17,514 nt of DNA from Dysgonamonadaceae bacterium (GCA_031276105.1 JAISNS010000070.1:1-17514); one strand, 5' to 3'; shown: positions 8,013 through 17,294, numbered from the stretch's first letter. A program made the numbers and translations. Notes: generated from the sequence alone by a model not told the origin.

Positions 8013-9557
8013 CTATTCTATTTCGATCAATACCACCGATTTGGCCGGTAATGCGATATTCAGTTTCCCGCCCGACAGTTTTGCTCCTTTGAAGTCGGTT
8101 ACCTCGACTGTATTGGGATTGTCGAACGAATTGTAATCATTGATTTTGCCGGCGGTGAGTATCTTTCCCGACACCTTTGTCGCTGTTGTGCCACGCAGTT
8201 CGGTTTCTATCTGTTGCGTCTTGTTGGGGTCGATATTAACCAGTGTGATATGGATTTTCCCCGAATTGTCTTTGGATGCCGAAGCGCTGATGGCGTCTAA
8301 TTGTTTGCCGTTTAACTCGTACTTGTTGCAGGCGAGCGACAGGGGCAGCAAGGTTGCATCCTGATGTACCTTATATAAGTGGTAAACCCAATAGGTTGGG
8401 GTGAGCAACATCTTTTCGTTTTCGGTGAGGATGAGGGCTTGCAACACGTTTACCGTTTGCGCGATGTTCGCCATTTTCACCCGGTCGGCATGAGCGTTGA
8501 AGATGTTCAGGTTTACTGCGGCGAGGATGGCGTCTCTCAACGTGTTTTGCTGATACAGGAAGCCGGGATTCGTGCCGGGTTCGACATTTGTCCAGATACC
8601 CCATTCGTCGGTAATCAAGCCGATACGTTTCTGCGGGTCGTAGCGGTCCATGATGGTCGAATGTTTCGTCAGCAATTCTTCCATGAAGAGCGTTCGCGCG
8701 AGGGTGTTGAAATATTCCGATTCGTCGAACCGGGTAGCCGAACCTTTGTTGCCCCAGTTGCCGGTCGGGATGGTGTAGTAATGCAGCGAGAGCCCCTGCA
8801 TCCGTCCGCCGACGTTTTTCATGACGGTTTCCGTCCAGTTGTAATCGGCTTCGTTGGCTCCGCAGGCGATTTTGTAGAGCCGGTTGTCGCCATAGTTTCG
8901 GCAATAGGTAGCATATCGGCGGTAGAGGTCGGCATAATGGTCGGGCGTCATGTTGCCGCCACATCCCCAGCTTTCGTTGCCGACGCCCCAGAATTTCACT
9001 TTCCAGGGTTCGTTTCGACCGTTTTGCCGGCGGAGGTTGGCCATCGGGCTTTCGCCGTCGAAGGTGATGTATTCGACCCATTTCGACATTTCTTCGACGC
9101 TTCCGCTGCCGAGATTGCCCGAAATGTAAGGTTCGCAGCCCAGTTGTTCGCATAAGTCCAAGAACTCGTGCGTACCGAAACTGTTGTCTTCTACGACGCC
9201 GCCCCAATGGGTGTTCACCATTTTGGGACGCTGGGCGCGCGGCCCGATTCCGTCCATCCAGTGGTATTCGTCGGCAAAACAGCCGCCGGGCCAACGCAGG
9301 TTGGGGATTTGGATTTCTTTCAACGCCTTTACGACGTCGTTGCGGATACCGCGCGTGTTGGGAACCGGCGAATCTTCGCCCACCCAGTAGCCGCCGTAAA
9401 TGCAGTGTCCGAGGTGTTCGGAGAAATGTCCGTAAATGTGCCGGCTGATGGTTGTTTTAACCGGGTCGGCGTTTACAACTAATTTGTTTTGTGCGGTCAA
9501 TTGGGAAGTCAGTCCCATTGCCGCGACGATGCTTAATGATAAAATTCTACGTTTCAT
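8013..9557 (-). CDS. GH51 α-L-arabinofuranosidase
   Basis: This is a 514-residue enzyme expected to release non-reducing terminal α-L-arabinofuranose from arabinan, arabinoxylan or arabinogalactan side chains. A signal peptide ([16 protein letters not shown]...LTA|QN) points to the periplasm; there is no sorting tail. Family signatures are clear: [20 protein letters not shown] near the N-terminus, [15 protein letters not shown] (87-100), the acid/base glutamate in [12 protein letters not shown] (E195), and the nucleophile in LITDEWGIW (E318). They are followed by the usual C-terminal β-sandwich (to residue 514). The length is typical of the family and all catalytic residues are present. It is the first gene of the enzyme run, with only 80 bp separating its ATG from the divergent small gene pair at 9638, so its promoter must be close to or inside that gap. 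No clear -7 element was found on the minus strand there. Confidence 0.93.
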   Translation of the reverse strand: MKRRILSLSIVAAMGLTSQLTAQNKLVVNADPVKTTISRHIYGHFSEHLGHCIYGGYWVGEDSPVPNTRGIRNDVVKALKEIQIPNLRWPGGCFADEYHWMDGIGPRAQRPKMVNTHWGGVVEDNSFGTHEFLDLCEQLGCEPYISGNLGSGSVEEMSKWVEYITFDGESPMANLRRQNGRNEPWKVKFWGVGNESWGCGGNMTPDHYADLYRRYATYCRNYGDNRLYKIACGANEADYNWTETVMKNVGGRMQGLSLHYYTIPTGNWGNKGSATRFDESEYFNTLARTLFMEELLTKHSTIMDRYDPQKRIGLITDEWGIWTNVEPGTNPGFLYQQNTLRDAILAAVNLNIFNAHADRVKMANIAQTVNVLQALILTENEKMLLTPTYWVYHLYKVHQDATLLPLSLACNKYELNGKQLDAISASASKDNSGKIHITLVNIDPNKTQQIETELRGTTATKVSGKILTAGKINDYNSFDNPNTVEVTDFKGAKLSGGKLNIALPAKSVVLIEIE

Positions 9558-9603
9558 GTTTTTAATTTTATGTGTGTTTAGTTATCGATTGAATTTAATT
9601 ATA

Positions 9604-9611
9604 TACTTTTG
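9604..9611 (+). promoter_or_regulatory. Candidate Bacteroidetes -7 element (TACTTTTG)
   Basis: TACTTTTG fits the TAnnTTTG -7 consensus of the Bacteroidetes primary sigma factor. It lies 26 bases before the ATG of the small plus-strand gene at 9638, which gives a short leader. No good TTTG -33 element is seen at normal spacing, so this rests on the -7 match and position. Confidence 0.4.
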
Positions 9612-9637
9612 TTGCTGTAATTAAAAATAAAATATTT

Positions 9638-9823
9638 ATGACAGTTGTAATGATTAATGATAAGCCTTGCACCGGCCGCCAATTGCCGAAGGAGATAGAA
9701 ACACATTCGCAGAAGGCAAAAGTAATTGATAATTCGGAGAAAACGTTTGAAGAAGACTTCCGGCAAGCCCTTACGCCGGAACAATTCATGCTGGAAATGG
9801 AACAACGCATAAAGAAATGGTAA
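9638..9823 (+). CDS. Small protein, probable antitoxin of a two-gene module
   Basis: This is a 61-residue, charged protein without a signal peptide or membrane segment. The N-terminal part is basic or mixed and the C-terminal half is strongly helical and acidic (EKTFEEDFRQALTPEQFMLEMEQRIKKW). The LTPEQF-MLEME-I pattern resembles the tails of small antitoxins that wrap a RelE/ParE partner; I do not recognise a DNA-binding domain. The gene has its own -7 candidate just upstream and overlaps the next gene by seven bases (ATGGTAA), the usual arrangement for an antitoxin followed by its toxin. No family name can be given with certainty, and the function is inferred from size, order and overlap. 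Confidence 0.55.
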   Translation: MTVVMINDKPCTGRQLPKEIETHSQKAKVIDNSEKTFEEDFRQALTPEQFMLEMEQRIKKW

Positions 9824-10134
9824 CATTCCATCCGTCTGTTGTTGAATATCTCGACCGATTGGGCAAACAGTTGTTTGACGCCGGATATTTCGGATTTCAT
9901 GATAGCGCTATACGGTATATCCGAAAAATGGTGGATTACATCACCGTACATCTTTCCACAGCACCGGCAAAGCCGGCTCCCGATTATTTCAAAAAATACG
10001 GAACTTTCATGCAATACATTACCTATAATCCCAATAAACAGACCACCTGGTATGTTTTCTTTCAACAAAAAGGGACTGATTATCTTATCCGCTATATTAC
10101 CAACAACCATTCGGAAGGGCAATATATCAGATAA
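9817..10134 (+). CDS. Small protein, probable RelE/ParE-like toxin
   Basis: This is a 105-residue protein starting inside the end of the upstream small gene (overlap 9817-9823). It has an N-terminal helical region (PSVVEYLDRLGKQLFDAGYF, SAIRYIRKMVDYITVHL) followed by β-strand-like segments ending TTWYVFFQQKGTDYLIRYITNNH. Two helices followed by a sheet and a final arginine- or histidine-containing strand is the layout of RelE/ParE-superfamily toxins, which either cut mRNA at the ribosome or inhibit gyrase. The target cannot be inferred from the sequence. The pair faces convergently towards the regulator gene and sits between it and the enzyme operon, which suggests later insertion. An alternative is a conserved Bacteroidetes two-gene unit of unknown role. 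Confidence 0.55.
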   Translation: MVTFHPSVVEYLDRLGKQLFDAGYFGFHDSAIRYIRKMVDYITVHLSTAPAKPAPDYFKKYGTFMQYITYNPNKQTTWYVFFQQKGTDYLIRYITNNHSEGQYIR

Positions 10135-10344
10135 TCTGCTTTCGCGATTGCCTGAAATTCCGACTGCGAGTTTATGGGTGGAAATATGCCTCATGATATT
10201 AAATTAAAAATTTCACACAAATGTAAAGCGACGATTTCAGAATGATGTTGAAGTTTTACCCATATAACCGTAATAAATAGCCCAGCGAAGAAAAATTATA
10301 CGTTTTGGGGCTAATTTTAGACAAAAAGGGTATGAGTTTCGAAT

Positions 10345-10365
10345 GAGGAGGTTTTACACCTCCTC
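10345..10365 (-). terminator. Hairpin spanning the regulator's stop codon
   Basis: GAGGAGGT (10345-10352) and ACCTCCTC (10358-10365) form a perfect 8-bp stem with a 5-base loop. The stop codon (10354-10356) falls in the loop, and the stem's far arm encodes the last Glu residues. No U-tract follows on the minus strand, so a classical Rho-independent terminator is doubtful. It may protect the 3' end or be a by-product of the acidic codons. Confidence 0.3.
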
Positions 10366-13300
10366 TTCCGGTTCAAACTCATTGTTTTCTTTGTCTTTAT
10401 TCAGGGAAAATTTCTCAAAGTATTCGCGGGGTTGCATGCCGAATTCCTTTTTGAAACAGGAACTGAAATAACGGGGATCGCTAAATCCGACAGCGTAGGC
10501 GAGTTCCGAAATACGGATATTCTTTTTCTCTTCCATAATGCGGCAAGCCGCTTTCAAGCGTACATTCCGAATGAAAGAAACGTAACTGAGACCGGTTAGC
10601 GATTTCATCTTGCGAAACAAGGCGGAACGGCTTGTCCCCATGTCTTTCGCAAATTGCGCCTGATCGTATTGGGGATTGTTCAGGTTGTTATATACGCAGT
10701 CGATGGCTTTTTGTATGAAATCTTCGTCAATCGTACTGTAATTTAATTCTTTCGCTTCAAATACTAATTGTTTCTTAAAGTCTTTGTTCAAGCGTTCGCG
10801 CGTTTTGAGCAGGTTGTTGATACGTGCATGAAGTACCCGCAGGTTGAACGGCTTGTGTAAATAACTGTCGGCTCCTGCTTCGTAAGCGTCGATTCGGTCG
10901 GTTTCGCCTGTTTTGGCGGTAAGTAGCAACACCGGAATGTGACTGGTTTCAAATTCGCTCTTTATTTTCTTGCAAAATTCAATCCCGTCCATTACCGGCA
11001 TCATGACGTCCGAAATAATCAGATCGATTTCTTCTTTCTTAACAACATCCAGTCCTTCCTGTCCGTTGGCGGCGGTGTATATGATGTAATCGACGGCTAA
11101 TAGTTTGACCATTAACTGCATCAGGTCTTCGTTGTCTTCTACTAAGAGGAGATTGTTTTTGTGCCGTGATTCGTATTCTTCTATTCCCTCGTCTTCGCTT
11201 CCGTCGTTGTTTTCAATTTTTATTTCTTCTGTTTCTATTAAGGTGTCGTCGATTTCGTCTTCTTTGTAGGCGCTCCGGTTTACGGGAAGGGTTATCTTGC
11301 AGAGTGTTCCTTTTCCTTCTTCGCTGTCCAAGTGTATTTTTCCTCCGTGCAGCGTGACCAAGTCTTTGGTGAGCGACAATCCTATTCCGGTTCCTATGGT
11401 TTTATATTTCCGGTAATCGCCTTCGTAAAAGCGTTTGAAGAGGTCTTTTTGTGCGTCTTTGGATATGCCCATTCCGTCGTCGGCAATGGTAATGGTTGCG
11501 CAGTTGGCGGTTTTGTCTTCGCTTAGTTCGACGGTGATGTTTCCGCCCTGTTTGCTGTATTTGGACGCATTGGAGAGGAGGTTGTAGAGGATTTTGTCTA
11601 ATTTGTCGGGGTCGAAGTAGGCGGGAAACGGGTTGGGATTGCAGATTACTGCGAAATTCATCTGTTTTTTCTTTATCAACGGTTGGAAACTTTCAACGCT
11701 GTTGGAGATGAAAGTTGCGAGGTCGCTTTGCGATACTTTCAGTTTCAAATTTCCGGTTTCGGCTTTTCTAAATTCCAGTATTTGTTGTAATAGCCGGATT
11801 AAGCGGTTGATATTGTTGGCAATTATCCGGTATTGCTTGGTGTATTGAGGCATTTGCATTTTCAGGTCGTCGACGGCGGCGGAAATGATTGTCAGCGGCG
11901 TCAATAATTCGTGCGTTATGTTGGTGAAGAATTGCAGTTTCGCGTGGTTCACTTCTTCGGCTTTGTTTTTTTCTATTTCGCGCAATTGCAAGGTGTTTTT
12001 CAGTTTTATGCGGTTGTTCAGTATCCGGTATACCAGTACGGCGATCGTTAGAATAAAGAGGAGATACAATGAGTATGCCCACCAGGTTTTCCAAGGTGGG
12101 GGGAGGATTACGACTTCCAGCGTCAAGACCTTGTCGTTCCATACGCCGTTGGCATTGGTAGATTTGAGTTTGAAGAGGTAATTGCCTGATTTCAGGTTGT
12201 TATAATAGGCGAAGCGAGCGAAGGCGTTGGTATGTTTCCACTGTGTGTCGAATCCTTCCAGTTGATAAGCGTAGGTGTATTGTCCGGGTGTTTCGTATCC
12301 AAGGGAAGCAAATTCGATATTGAAATTGTTGTTTTTATAGTTTAAGCGGATTTTCCGGGTATATTCGGGGGTGATACCGGAGGATATGTTTTCGCGCATT
12401 TGGGCATCGAGTTCGCTCCAGGAACGGTTGTGTATTTTAATGTCGGTGATGACGACCGGCGGCTGAAACGAGAGGTCTTCGTTTAGCTGTTCGGGATAAA
12501 AGCTGTTGATTCCCTGATGTCCGCCGAAGAACATTTCGCCGTCTGGGGCTTTGAATACGACGTTTCGGACAAAAGAATTGTCCAGCAAGCCGTCGAAAGT
12601 GGTATAGAGGCGGTAAGAGATGGTTCGCAGGTCGTCGCGGACGTCGAGTTTCATCAATCCGGCGTTTGTTCCCATCCACAGGTTGCCTGCGTTGTCTTCC
12701 AGAATGCTGAATATGGCGTCGCCTTGCAGGTTCCAATGGAGGTGGACGGGGATAAAGGCGTCGGTTTTCCGGTCGTAGAGGTTCAATCCTCCGCCGTCTG
12801 TTCCTGCCCATATTCGGCCTTTCCGGTCTTGATAAATGCAGGAGGCGATGACGCTGTTCAATTTAGCGTTGCTTAGCGAATAGTTGCTTACGGTATAGCC
12901 GGCAAGGTTTTCGCCTTTTCCGTAAATCCGGTATATGCCGTTATTGCTGGAGGCCGCCCAGATTTCGTCTTTTTCTCCGGCTTTTATATCGACGATGACG
13001 GCTGAGTGTAGTTTTTTTCCTTCACATTCCAGCGAGTCGAAGCGCAGGTATTCGAAGCGGGGCGTTATTCGGGTTATTCCGGCATTTGTGCCCAGCCACC
13101 GGTTGGCGTTGTGGTCTTCATAGATGGCGTAAACTCGCCCGCCGGGTAGCCATGGGACGGATGAGGGAGTATAAATTGTTATTTTTTGTCCGTCTTTTCC
13201 GTTTTTATCGTAAGCATACAGGCCGTCGTTGTAGGTTCCCATCCACAGTTGTCCGTTGGAAAGGAGTTTGGTGATGCAGAGGATTGCGGGAAACCACGAA

Positions 13301-14535
13301 AGGGATGAAAAGTCTTTTATTTCGGAAATGTGTTTAAATGTGTGAGTGGTTCGGTTGAATTGCAGGAAACCGTTTCCGCCTATTCCCAACCAGATGATTC
13401 CGTCGTTGTCGATATAGAGGCTGGATGCCGAACGGAGATTCATTTTGTATTTGATGGTGTCGAAAGTCCATGACGAAAAATAGGGTTTGCGGGGGCTTAC
13501 CGTATTGACGCCGCCATTGAGCAATCCGAGCCATATTACGCCTTGTGCATCGCGAAGCAAGGAATTTACTTCATTGTTGGAGAGGGTATATTCGGAGTTT
13601 CCGGGGAGGTAGTTTTCAAAAACGCCGTTTTTCTCATCGGTCAGGACACTTAATCCGGCGTTTGTTCCTACCCAAATTTTTTGCGAATTCAAATCTTCGG
13701 TTATTCCGTAGATGATGTTGGAGAGGAGGCTGTTGGGATTGTCGGGTTGATTCTGCCATGTCGTCCAGCTTACGTTGTCCATATCGTACGCATTTTTCAG
13801 GAGTTGCAATCCGCCGCCCCAGGTACCGATCCAGATTCGTTTCCGGCTGTCTTCGAAGAGGTAATGAGCGGAGTTTCCGGGGTTCATTTTCGGATAGGAA
13901 TAATACCTGTTTTTTTCGGGGTCGTAGCGGAATAAACCGCTGTTCCACGTGCCGATCCAGATATGTCCGTAGGAATCTTCCATCAGGAATTTGACTGCTG
14001 TTTCGGGGAAAACGTCTCCTGTATTGTGCCTTCCATAGAGGATGCAGGAGTCGGTTTCGTATTGATATTCGTACAGTCCCTGATCTGCGCCAATCAGCAA
14101 TCGTCCGTTTTTTGCGGCTAACAGGGTGGAAACGGGATTGTTTACAAATTCTTTCCGGTTGATTTGTGTCACTTTACCGGTTCGTTTGTCCATGACGTTG
14201 AGTCCGTTGGAGGTGCCGATCCAAAGGCGGTGTTTATAGTCTTCTTCGAGACAGAAGATGTTGTTGTTGCTTAATAATTCGGGATGATGGAGGTTGGATT
14301 TGAATACTTTGAAGGCGTATCCGTCGTACTGGTAAAGACCGTTTTTGGAGGCGAGCCAGATGTAGCCGCTTTTGTCCTGATATACTTTCTGGATGTCGTT
14401 GCTCGGCAATCCGTTCAACGTGGTCAGCTGCCGGAATTTGTATATGGGCAGTTCGCCGGCATAGAGATAAAAACAGAACAGGCTTAATACGAATAGAAGT
14501 GTTTTTCTTGAGAAATGATTTTTCATAATATTCAT
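10354..14535 (-). CDS. Hybrid two-component system regulator (HTCS), controls glycan utilisation
   Basis: This 1393-residue one-protein sensor and regulator has a signal peptide or first membrane anchor at residues ~4-27. Fourteen β-propeller repeats (W-I-G-T-x-x-G-L type, ~55-680, such as HIWIGTWNSGLFRYD) give two seven-bladed periplasmic propellers. A Y_Y_Y domain (~725-808) and a transmembrane helix (~816-840) follow. HisKA carries phospho-acceptor H875 in FFTNITHELLTPL. The HATPase has the N-box ILYNLLSNASKYS and the G-boxes DDGMGIS and GTGIGLSL. The receiver domain has D1176 (LIISDVMMPVMDG) and K1228, and the AraC-type HTH is at ~1270-1375. All key residues are present. ATG at 14535 or, three codons on, at 14526; both keep the signal sequence. 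HTCS proteins bind an oligosaccharide in the periplasm and activate neighbouring glycan-degradation genes; the likely target is the GH51-to-GH2 operon. The leader carries a long dinucleotide repeat. Confidence 0.95.
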   Translation of the reverse strand: MNIMKNHFSRKTLLFVLSLFCFYLYAGELPIYKFRQLTTLNGLPSNDIQKVYQDKSGYIWLASKNGLYQYDGYAFKVFKSNLHHPELLSNNNIFCLEEDYKHRLWIGTSNGLNVMDKRTGKVTQINRKEFVNNPVSTLLAAKNGRLLIGADQGLYEYQYETDSCILYGRHNTGDVFPETAVKFLMEDSYGHIWIGTWNSGLFRYDPEKNRYYSYPKMNPGNSAHYLFEDSRKRIWIGTWGGGLQLLKNAYDMDNVSWTTWQNQPDNPNSLLSNIIYGITEDLNSQKIWVGTNAGLSVLTDEKNGVFENYLPGNSEYTLSNNEVNSLLRDAQGVIWLGLLNGGVNTVSPRKPYFSSWTFDTIKYKMNLRSASSLYIDNDGIIWLGIGGNGFLQFNRTTHTFKHISEIKDFSSLSWFPAILCITKLLSNGQLWMGTYNDGLYAYDKNGKDGQKITIYTPSSVPWLPGGRVYAIYEDHNANRWLGTNAGITRITPRFEYLRFDSLECEGKKLHSAVIVDIKAGEKDEIWAASSNNGIYRIYGKGENLAGYTVSNYSLSNAKLNSVIASCIYQDRKGRIWAGTDGGGLNLYDRKTDAFIPVHLHWNLQGDAIFSILEDNAGNLWMGTNAGLMKLDVRDDLRTISYRLYTTFDGLLDNSFVRNVVFKAPDGEMFFGGHQGINSFYPEQLNEDLSFQPPVVITDIKIHNRSWSELDAQMRENISSGITPEYTRKIRLNYKNNNFNIEFASLGYETPGQYTYAYQLEGFDTQWKHTNAFARFAYYNNLKSGNYLFKLKSTNANGVWNDKVLTLEVVILPPPWKTWWAYSLYLLFILTIAVLVYRILNNRIKLKNTLQLREIEKNKAEEVNHAKLQFFTNITHELLTPLTIISAAVDDLKMQMPQYTKQYRIIANNINRLIRLLQQILEFRKAETGNLKLKVSQSDLATFISNSVESFQPLIKKKQMNFAVICNPNPFPAYFDPDKLDKILYNLLSNASKYSKQGGNITVELSEDKTANCATITIADDGMGISKDAQKDLFKRFYEGDYRKYKTIGTGIGLSLTKDLVTLHGGKIHLDSEEGKGTLCKITLPVNRSAYKEDEIDDTLIETEEIKIENNDGSEDEGIEEYESRHKNNLLLVEDNEDLMQLMVKLLAVDYIIYTAANGQEGLDVVKKEEIDLIISDVMMPVMDGIEFCKKIKSEFETSHIPVLLLTAKTGETDRIDAYEAGADSYLHKPFNLRVLHARINNLLKTRERLNKDFKKQLVFEAKELNYSTIDEDFIQKAIDCVYNNLNNPQYDQAQFAKDMGTSRSALFRKMKSLTGLSYVSFIRNVRLKAACRIMEEKKNIRISELAYAVGFSDPRYFSSCFKKEFGMQPREYFEKFSLNKDKENNEFEPEEEV

Positions 14536-14539
14536 TGAT

Positions 14540-14788
<249 letters not shown>

Positions 14789-14822
14789 TGTTCTGTTGTT
14801 CTATGTTATTTGATTATGCGCA

Positions 14823-14830
14823 CAAAAGTA
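14823..14830 (-). promoter_or_regulatory. Candidate -7 element for the regulator gene
   Basis: On the minus strand this reads TACTTTTG, matching TAnnTTTG and identical to the element before the small gene pair. Transcription from it would begin near 14817 and give a leader of about 280 bases containing the whole microsatellite. A -33 TTTG at the normal distance is not evident. Confidence 0.35.
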
Positions 14831-14878
14831 CATAAAATTCCCGATATATACGCAGACGAATAAAAATCGGCCCCAACA

Positions 14879-15020
14879 AATTGTCCACGAATTACACGAA
14901 TTACACGAATTACACGAATTACACGAATTACATTTCGTCTAAAAAAATTCGTGTAATTCGTGTAATTCGTGGACAATTATTTATCTAAAGAATTCGTGTA
15001 ATTCGTGTAATTCGTGGACA
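14879..15020. repeat. Nested 10-bp tandem repeats in a large inverted repeat
   Basis: A 10-bp unit (ACGAATTACA) runs in tandem about five times from 14888 to 14932. Positions 14879-14910 are a perfect 32-bp inverted match to 14947-14978, forming a long hairpin. Positions 14946-14975 then recur directly and exactly as 14991-15020 (30 bases). The element lies between the broken gene ending at 15030 and the regulator promoter, so in RNA it would form a strong stem, possibly a terminator or transcript barrier. Similar GTGTAATTCGTGGAC-type repeats are, from memory, scattered in Bacteroidales intergenic regions. Confidence 0.9.
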
Positions 15021-15029
15021 TATATTAAC

Positions 15030-16726
15030 TCATAACTCCACTTTAATCACCGCCTTTTCCCGGTGATAAATCAGGTTGCCGCTACTGCCGATTCCTTCAA
15101 TAACGATGGAACAGGCAGTTGGAGTATCGGCGGTGTAAAATTCGACCGTTGCGCTGTTTTTATCATCAAGAAGGACATTGGGTTTCCAGTAAATCGTAGT
15201 TCGCAAATCTTCCGTGAGATTATTTCTTGCTTCCGGCGTATCGTACTGGGGCGAATAAAACTCCACCGGATGTTGATAACCCAAAGGTAAAAGGTATTTG
15301 AAATAGTTTTTCTTTTTTTCGTCTGCACCCCATGTTTCCGGTGGCCATGTAGTAAGCACAATTACCGGAGGAAAAACGCCCCACAGCATGGTTATGCCGT
15401 GCTCGGTATATACATCCACCTGAGCAATTTCGCTGATATGAAGAATCTGCGCTAAATACTGATAAGTTCTTAGCTGTCCGTTTAATACAATTGTTGCCGG
15501 TCCGCGATGCATGACTACTCCTCTTTCGTTGGATACATCTGTGACGCCCGGTATCCGCCAAAACAACTGTTCAAAACTAACGGGCGGATCGCTTTTGATG
15601 TCGTCGGCAGAAATCCATCGGGCGGGTTCTGAAATTGTTCCGGTGTGGTTGTCAAATCGTTTTTTTTCTCTTTCCGCCGGGCTTTTACCGTCACTTCCGG
15701 CAAATCTTTTTGACGCATTCCGTTTTCCTGCAAGTATTTTTTGTCGGCTTTGGCGATAAAATCGGGGTTCGTTTGTTGATGAACGCTTTCTTCTGAAGGA
15801 ACGGTAGCCGGAACGGGCGGGTATTTTATCTCGTCGGAATGTATTTCGATGTCGGTCTTTTTTTTATCGGTATTCGCCAGAAAGAAGTAAAGCGTGCTGT
15901 CGGGAAATTCAAAATCGGTGAAGAGGTATCGTCCTTTGTCATCCGATTCGATCAGTTCGGAATAGTCGTATCCTTCGGCGGTCATTTTTATTCTTCCCTT
16001 TTTATAGGGTTTGCCGGTCGGCTTTTTCAACGTTCCGGAAAACGATTGGGAGACTTCCGGTTTGATGGCCGGTTGTTGCAATTCGCCCTGCAACGCTTCC
16101 GCCACGTGGTAGTTTCGCCAGCCGTGGGTGAGCATCAAAAGGTCGGCGGCTTCGAGCGCTTCTGCCTCTTCGCGAAAATATTGGGCCGGATGGCGGATGA
16201 CGCCTTTCAGTTCGGATGCGAGTAATATTTCGGCTACGATGTTGGTAGTCGTGTCGATTCGGATGTCTTTATCGTCGGTTACGGCAACGGCCAATGATGC
16301 GGGAAAGGTATCTTTCTGTTCTTCGATAAGGTTCATTGTCAATGAAACTTTTTCACGCGGATGGAATACGGTTTGGTGGGTATTGATTTCGATTTTCGCC
16401 TGATCGTTCCGGTTATTGAAAACCATCCGTTCGCTTACCGGACGAAAATCTTCGGTGAGCAGCAGGAGGTGGGTTACTCCCGTTGCGAATTTTTCTTTAT
16501 TCAACCGTATCTCTTTTTTTGCAAAGTCCCACGCCTGGAAATAGTTCGGCAATCCTTGCCGGTGGATAAGCAGGTAATACGGCTGGGCGGGAGCGGCGTC
16601 CGGTTTCCGGACGGAAATACTCAAACTGTCTTTTTCCCAAACGGCTTGCAGGGAAAAGGCGTCGTCGCTCACGGTGGGAATATGGGCATAAAAACGAAAT
16701 GTCCAGAAACGACGGTTCAGAAATGT
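15030..16726 (-). pseudogene. 5'-truncated, frameshifted MG2/CarboxypepD_reg/TonB-plug family protein
   Basis: Two reading frames together form one protein of about 565 residues. Frame one (to ~15660) has an MG2-like region (NTHQTVFHPREKVSLTMNL), the family block LLASELKGVIRHPAQYF...LLMLTHGWRNY, and a carboxypeptidase-regulatory-like β-domain (GTLKKPTGKPYKKGRIKM). Frame two continues with a TonB-plug-like domain (SFEQLFWRIPGVTDV ... VVMHRGPATIVLNG) and the typical tail LGYQHPVEFYSPQYDTPEA ... VEFYTADTP. The frame changes at the run of eight A (complement of T at 15660-15667); nine A would restore continuity (KKKRFDNHTG). The open frame runs back to an in-frame stop at 16727-16729 with no ATG and no signal peptide; GTG at 16670-16672 is the only plausible start but lies mid-domain. 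Full-length relatives are longer, secreted or membrane-associated proteins of unclear function. It is probably a decayed gene unless the run is slipped or misread. Confidence 0.75.
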
Positions 16727-16951
16727 TTATAAATTATTGATTTTGAATTATTTTATCCAAAATGGATGTTTCTTCATTTTAAAACGAAATGTCCGAAAAG
16801 TTTCATTTGGTTGAAAATTGCTTTAATTTTCGGGCGTGTTTATCGGAATTGCTTTAATTTAGGTTTAACCGAGTGAGAAAAGACGGTTAATTGATGATGT
16901 AAAAAGGCGGTATTCGCTTGGTTTAATAGCTATTTAGAGGCTTTTTTAATG

Positions 16952-16975
16952 CAGATGGAAATCTGTGTTTTTTTT
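16952..16975 (+). terminator. Terminator-like hairpin with T-tract
   Basis: CAGAT and ATCTG form a 5-bp stem around a GGAA loop, followed shortly by eight T (16968-16975). The form is that of a weak Rho-independent terminator on the plus strand, but no plus-strand gene precedes it. Confidence 0.35.
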
Positions 16976-16980
16976 GTTTT

Positions 16981-17005
16981 GGCTCCGGTTTTGGGGCTTT
17001 TTTTT
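16981..17005 (+). terminator. Second terminator-like hairpin with T-tract
   Basis: GGCTCC and GGGGCT can pair (with G·U pairs) around GGTTTT, followed by an uninterrupted T-tract to 17005. It lies only five bases after the first terminator-like hairpin and also lacks an upstream plus-strand gene. Confidence 0.35.
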
Positions 17006-17294
17006 GCAGCAAAAGATGGATTTTGCTACTTGCAGATAGCAAAAGATGAAGAAAATACCTGAGTTAATCAAAGTTAAAACACGGGTTTTTCTTCACTTTT
17101 TCTTCAACTGTTTCTTCAAATCGTGGTTTTTAGAGTTAAGTACAGGGGGGGATAAAGCCAAAAAAAGGGGGGTAAATGACAGTTTTTATGTTAAAACGAC
17201 CCCTTTAAATCCACGTTTTGGCAAAACTACGTAAAATAAGTAGTTGGAAATTAGGTGAATTATGCGCCCAGAAGTGAAAAGGTGTGTGTCTCTC

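Noticed and set aside
8371..9294. Long frames overlapping the GH51 gene (307 codons minus, 258 codons plus at 8379-9155)
   Set aside because: GH51 motifs and catalytic residues cover this whole region in the other frame; the alternatives are Arg/His-rich or lack family features.
9595..10194. 199-codon minus-strand frame across the small gene pair
   Set aside because: The plus strand has two overlapping small genes with sensible composition and a -7 element; the minus frame lacks recognisable features.
10278..10313. TAGCCC/GGGCTA inverted repeat between the convergent small gene pair and the regulator
   Set aside because: Only a 6-bp stem with a long loop; not strong enough to call a terminator.
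12437..12811. 124-codon Arg-rich minus-strand frame within the regulator gene
   Set aside because: A shifted frame of the β-propeller coding sequence.
14879..15020. Repeat array considered as a CRISPR
   Set aside because: Units are 10 bp, contiguous or inverted, with no spacers of regular length and no cas genes.
17046..17234. 62-codon plus-strand frame
   Set aside because: Low-complexity, no homologous motif, AT-rich composition like non-coding surroundings.
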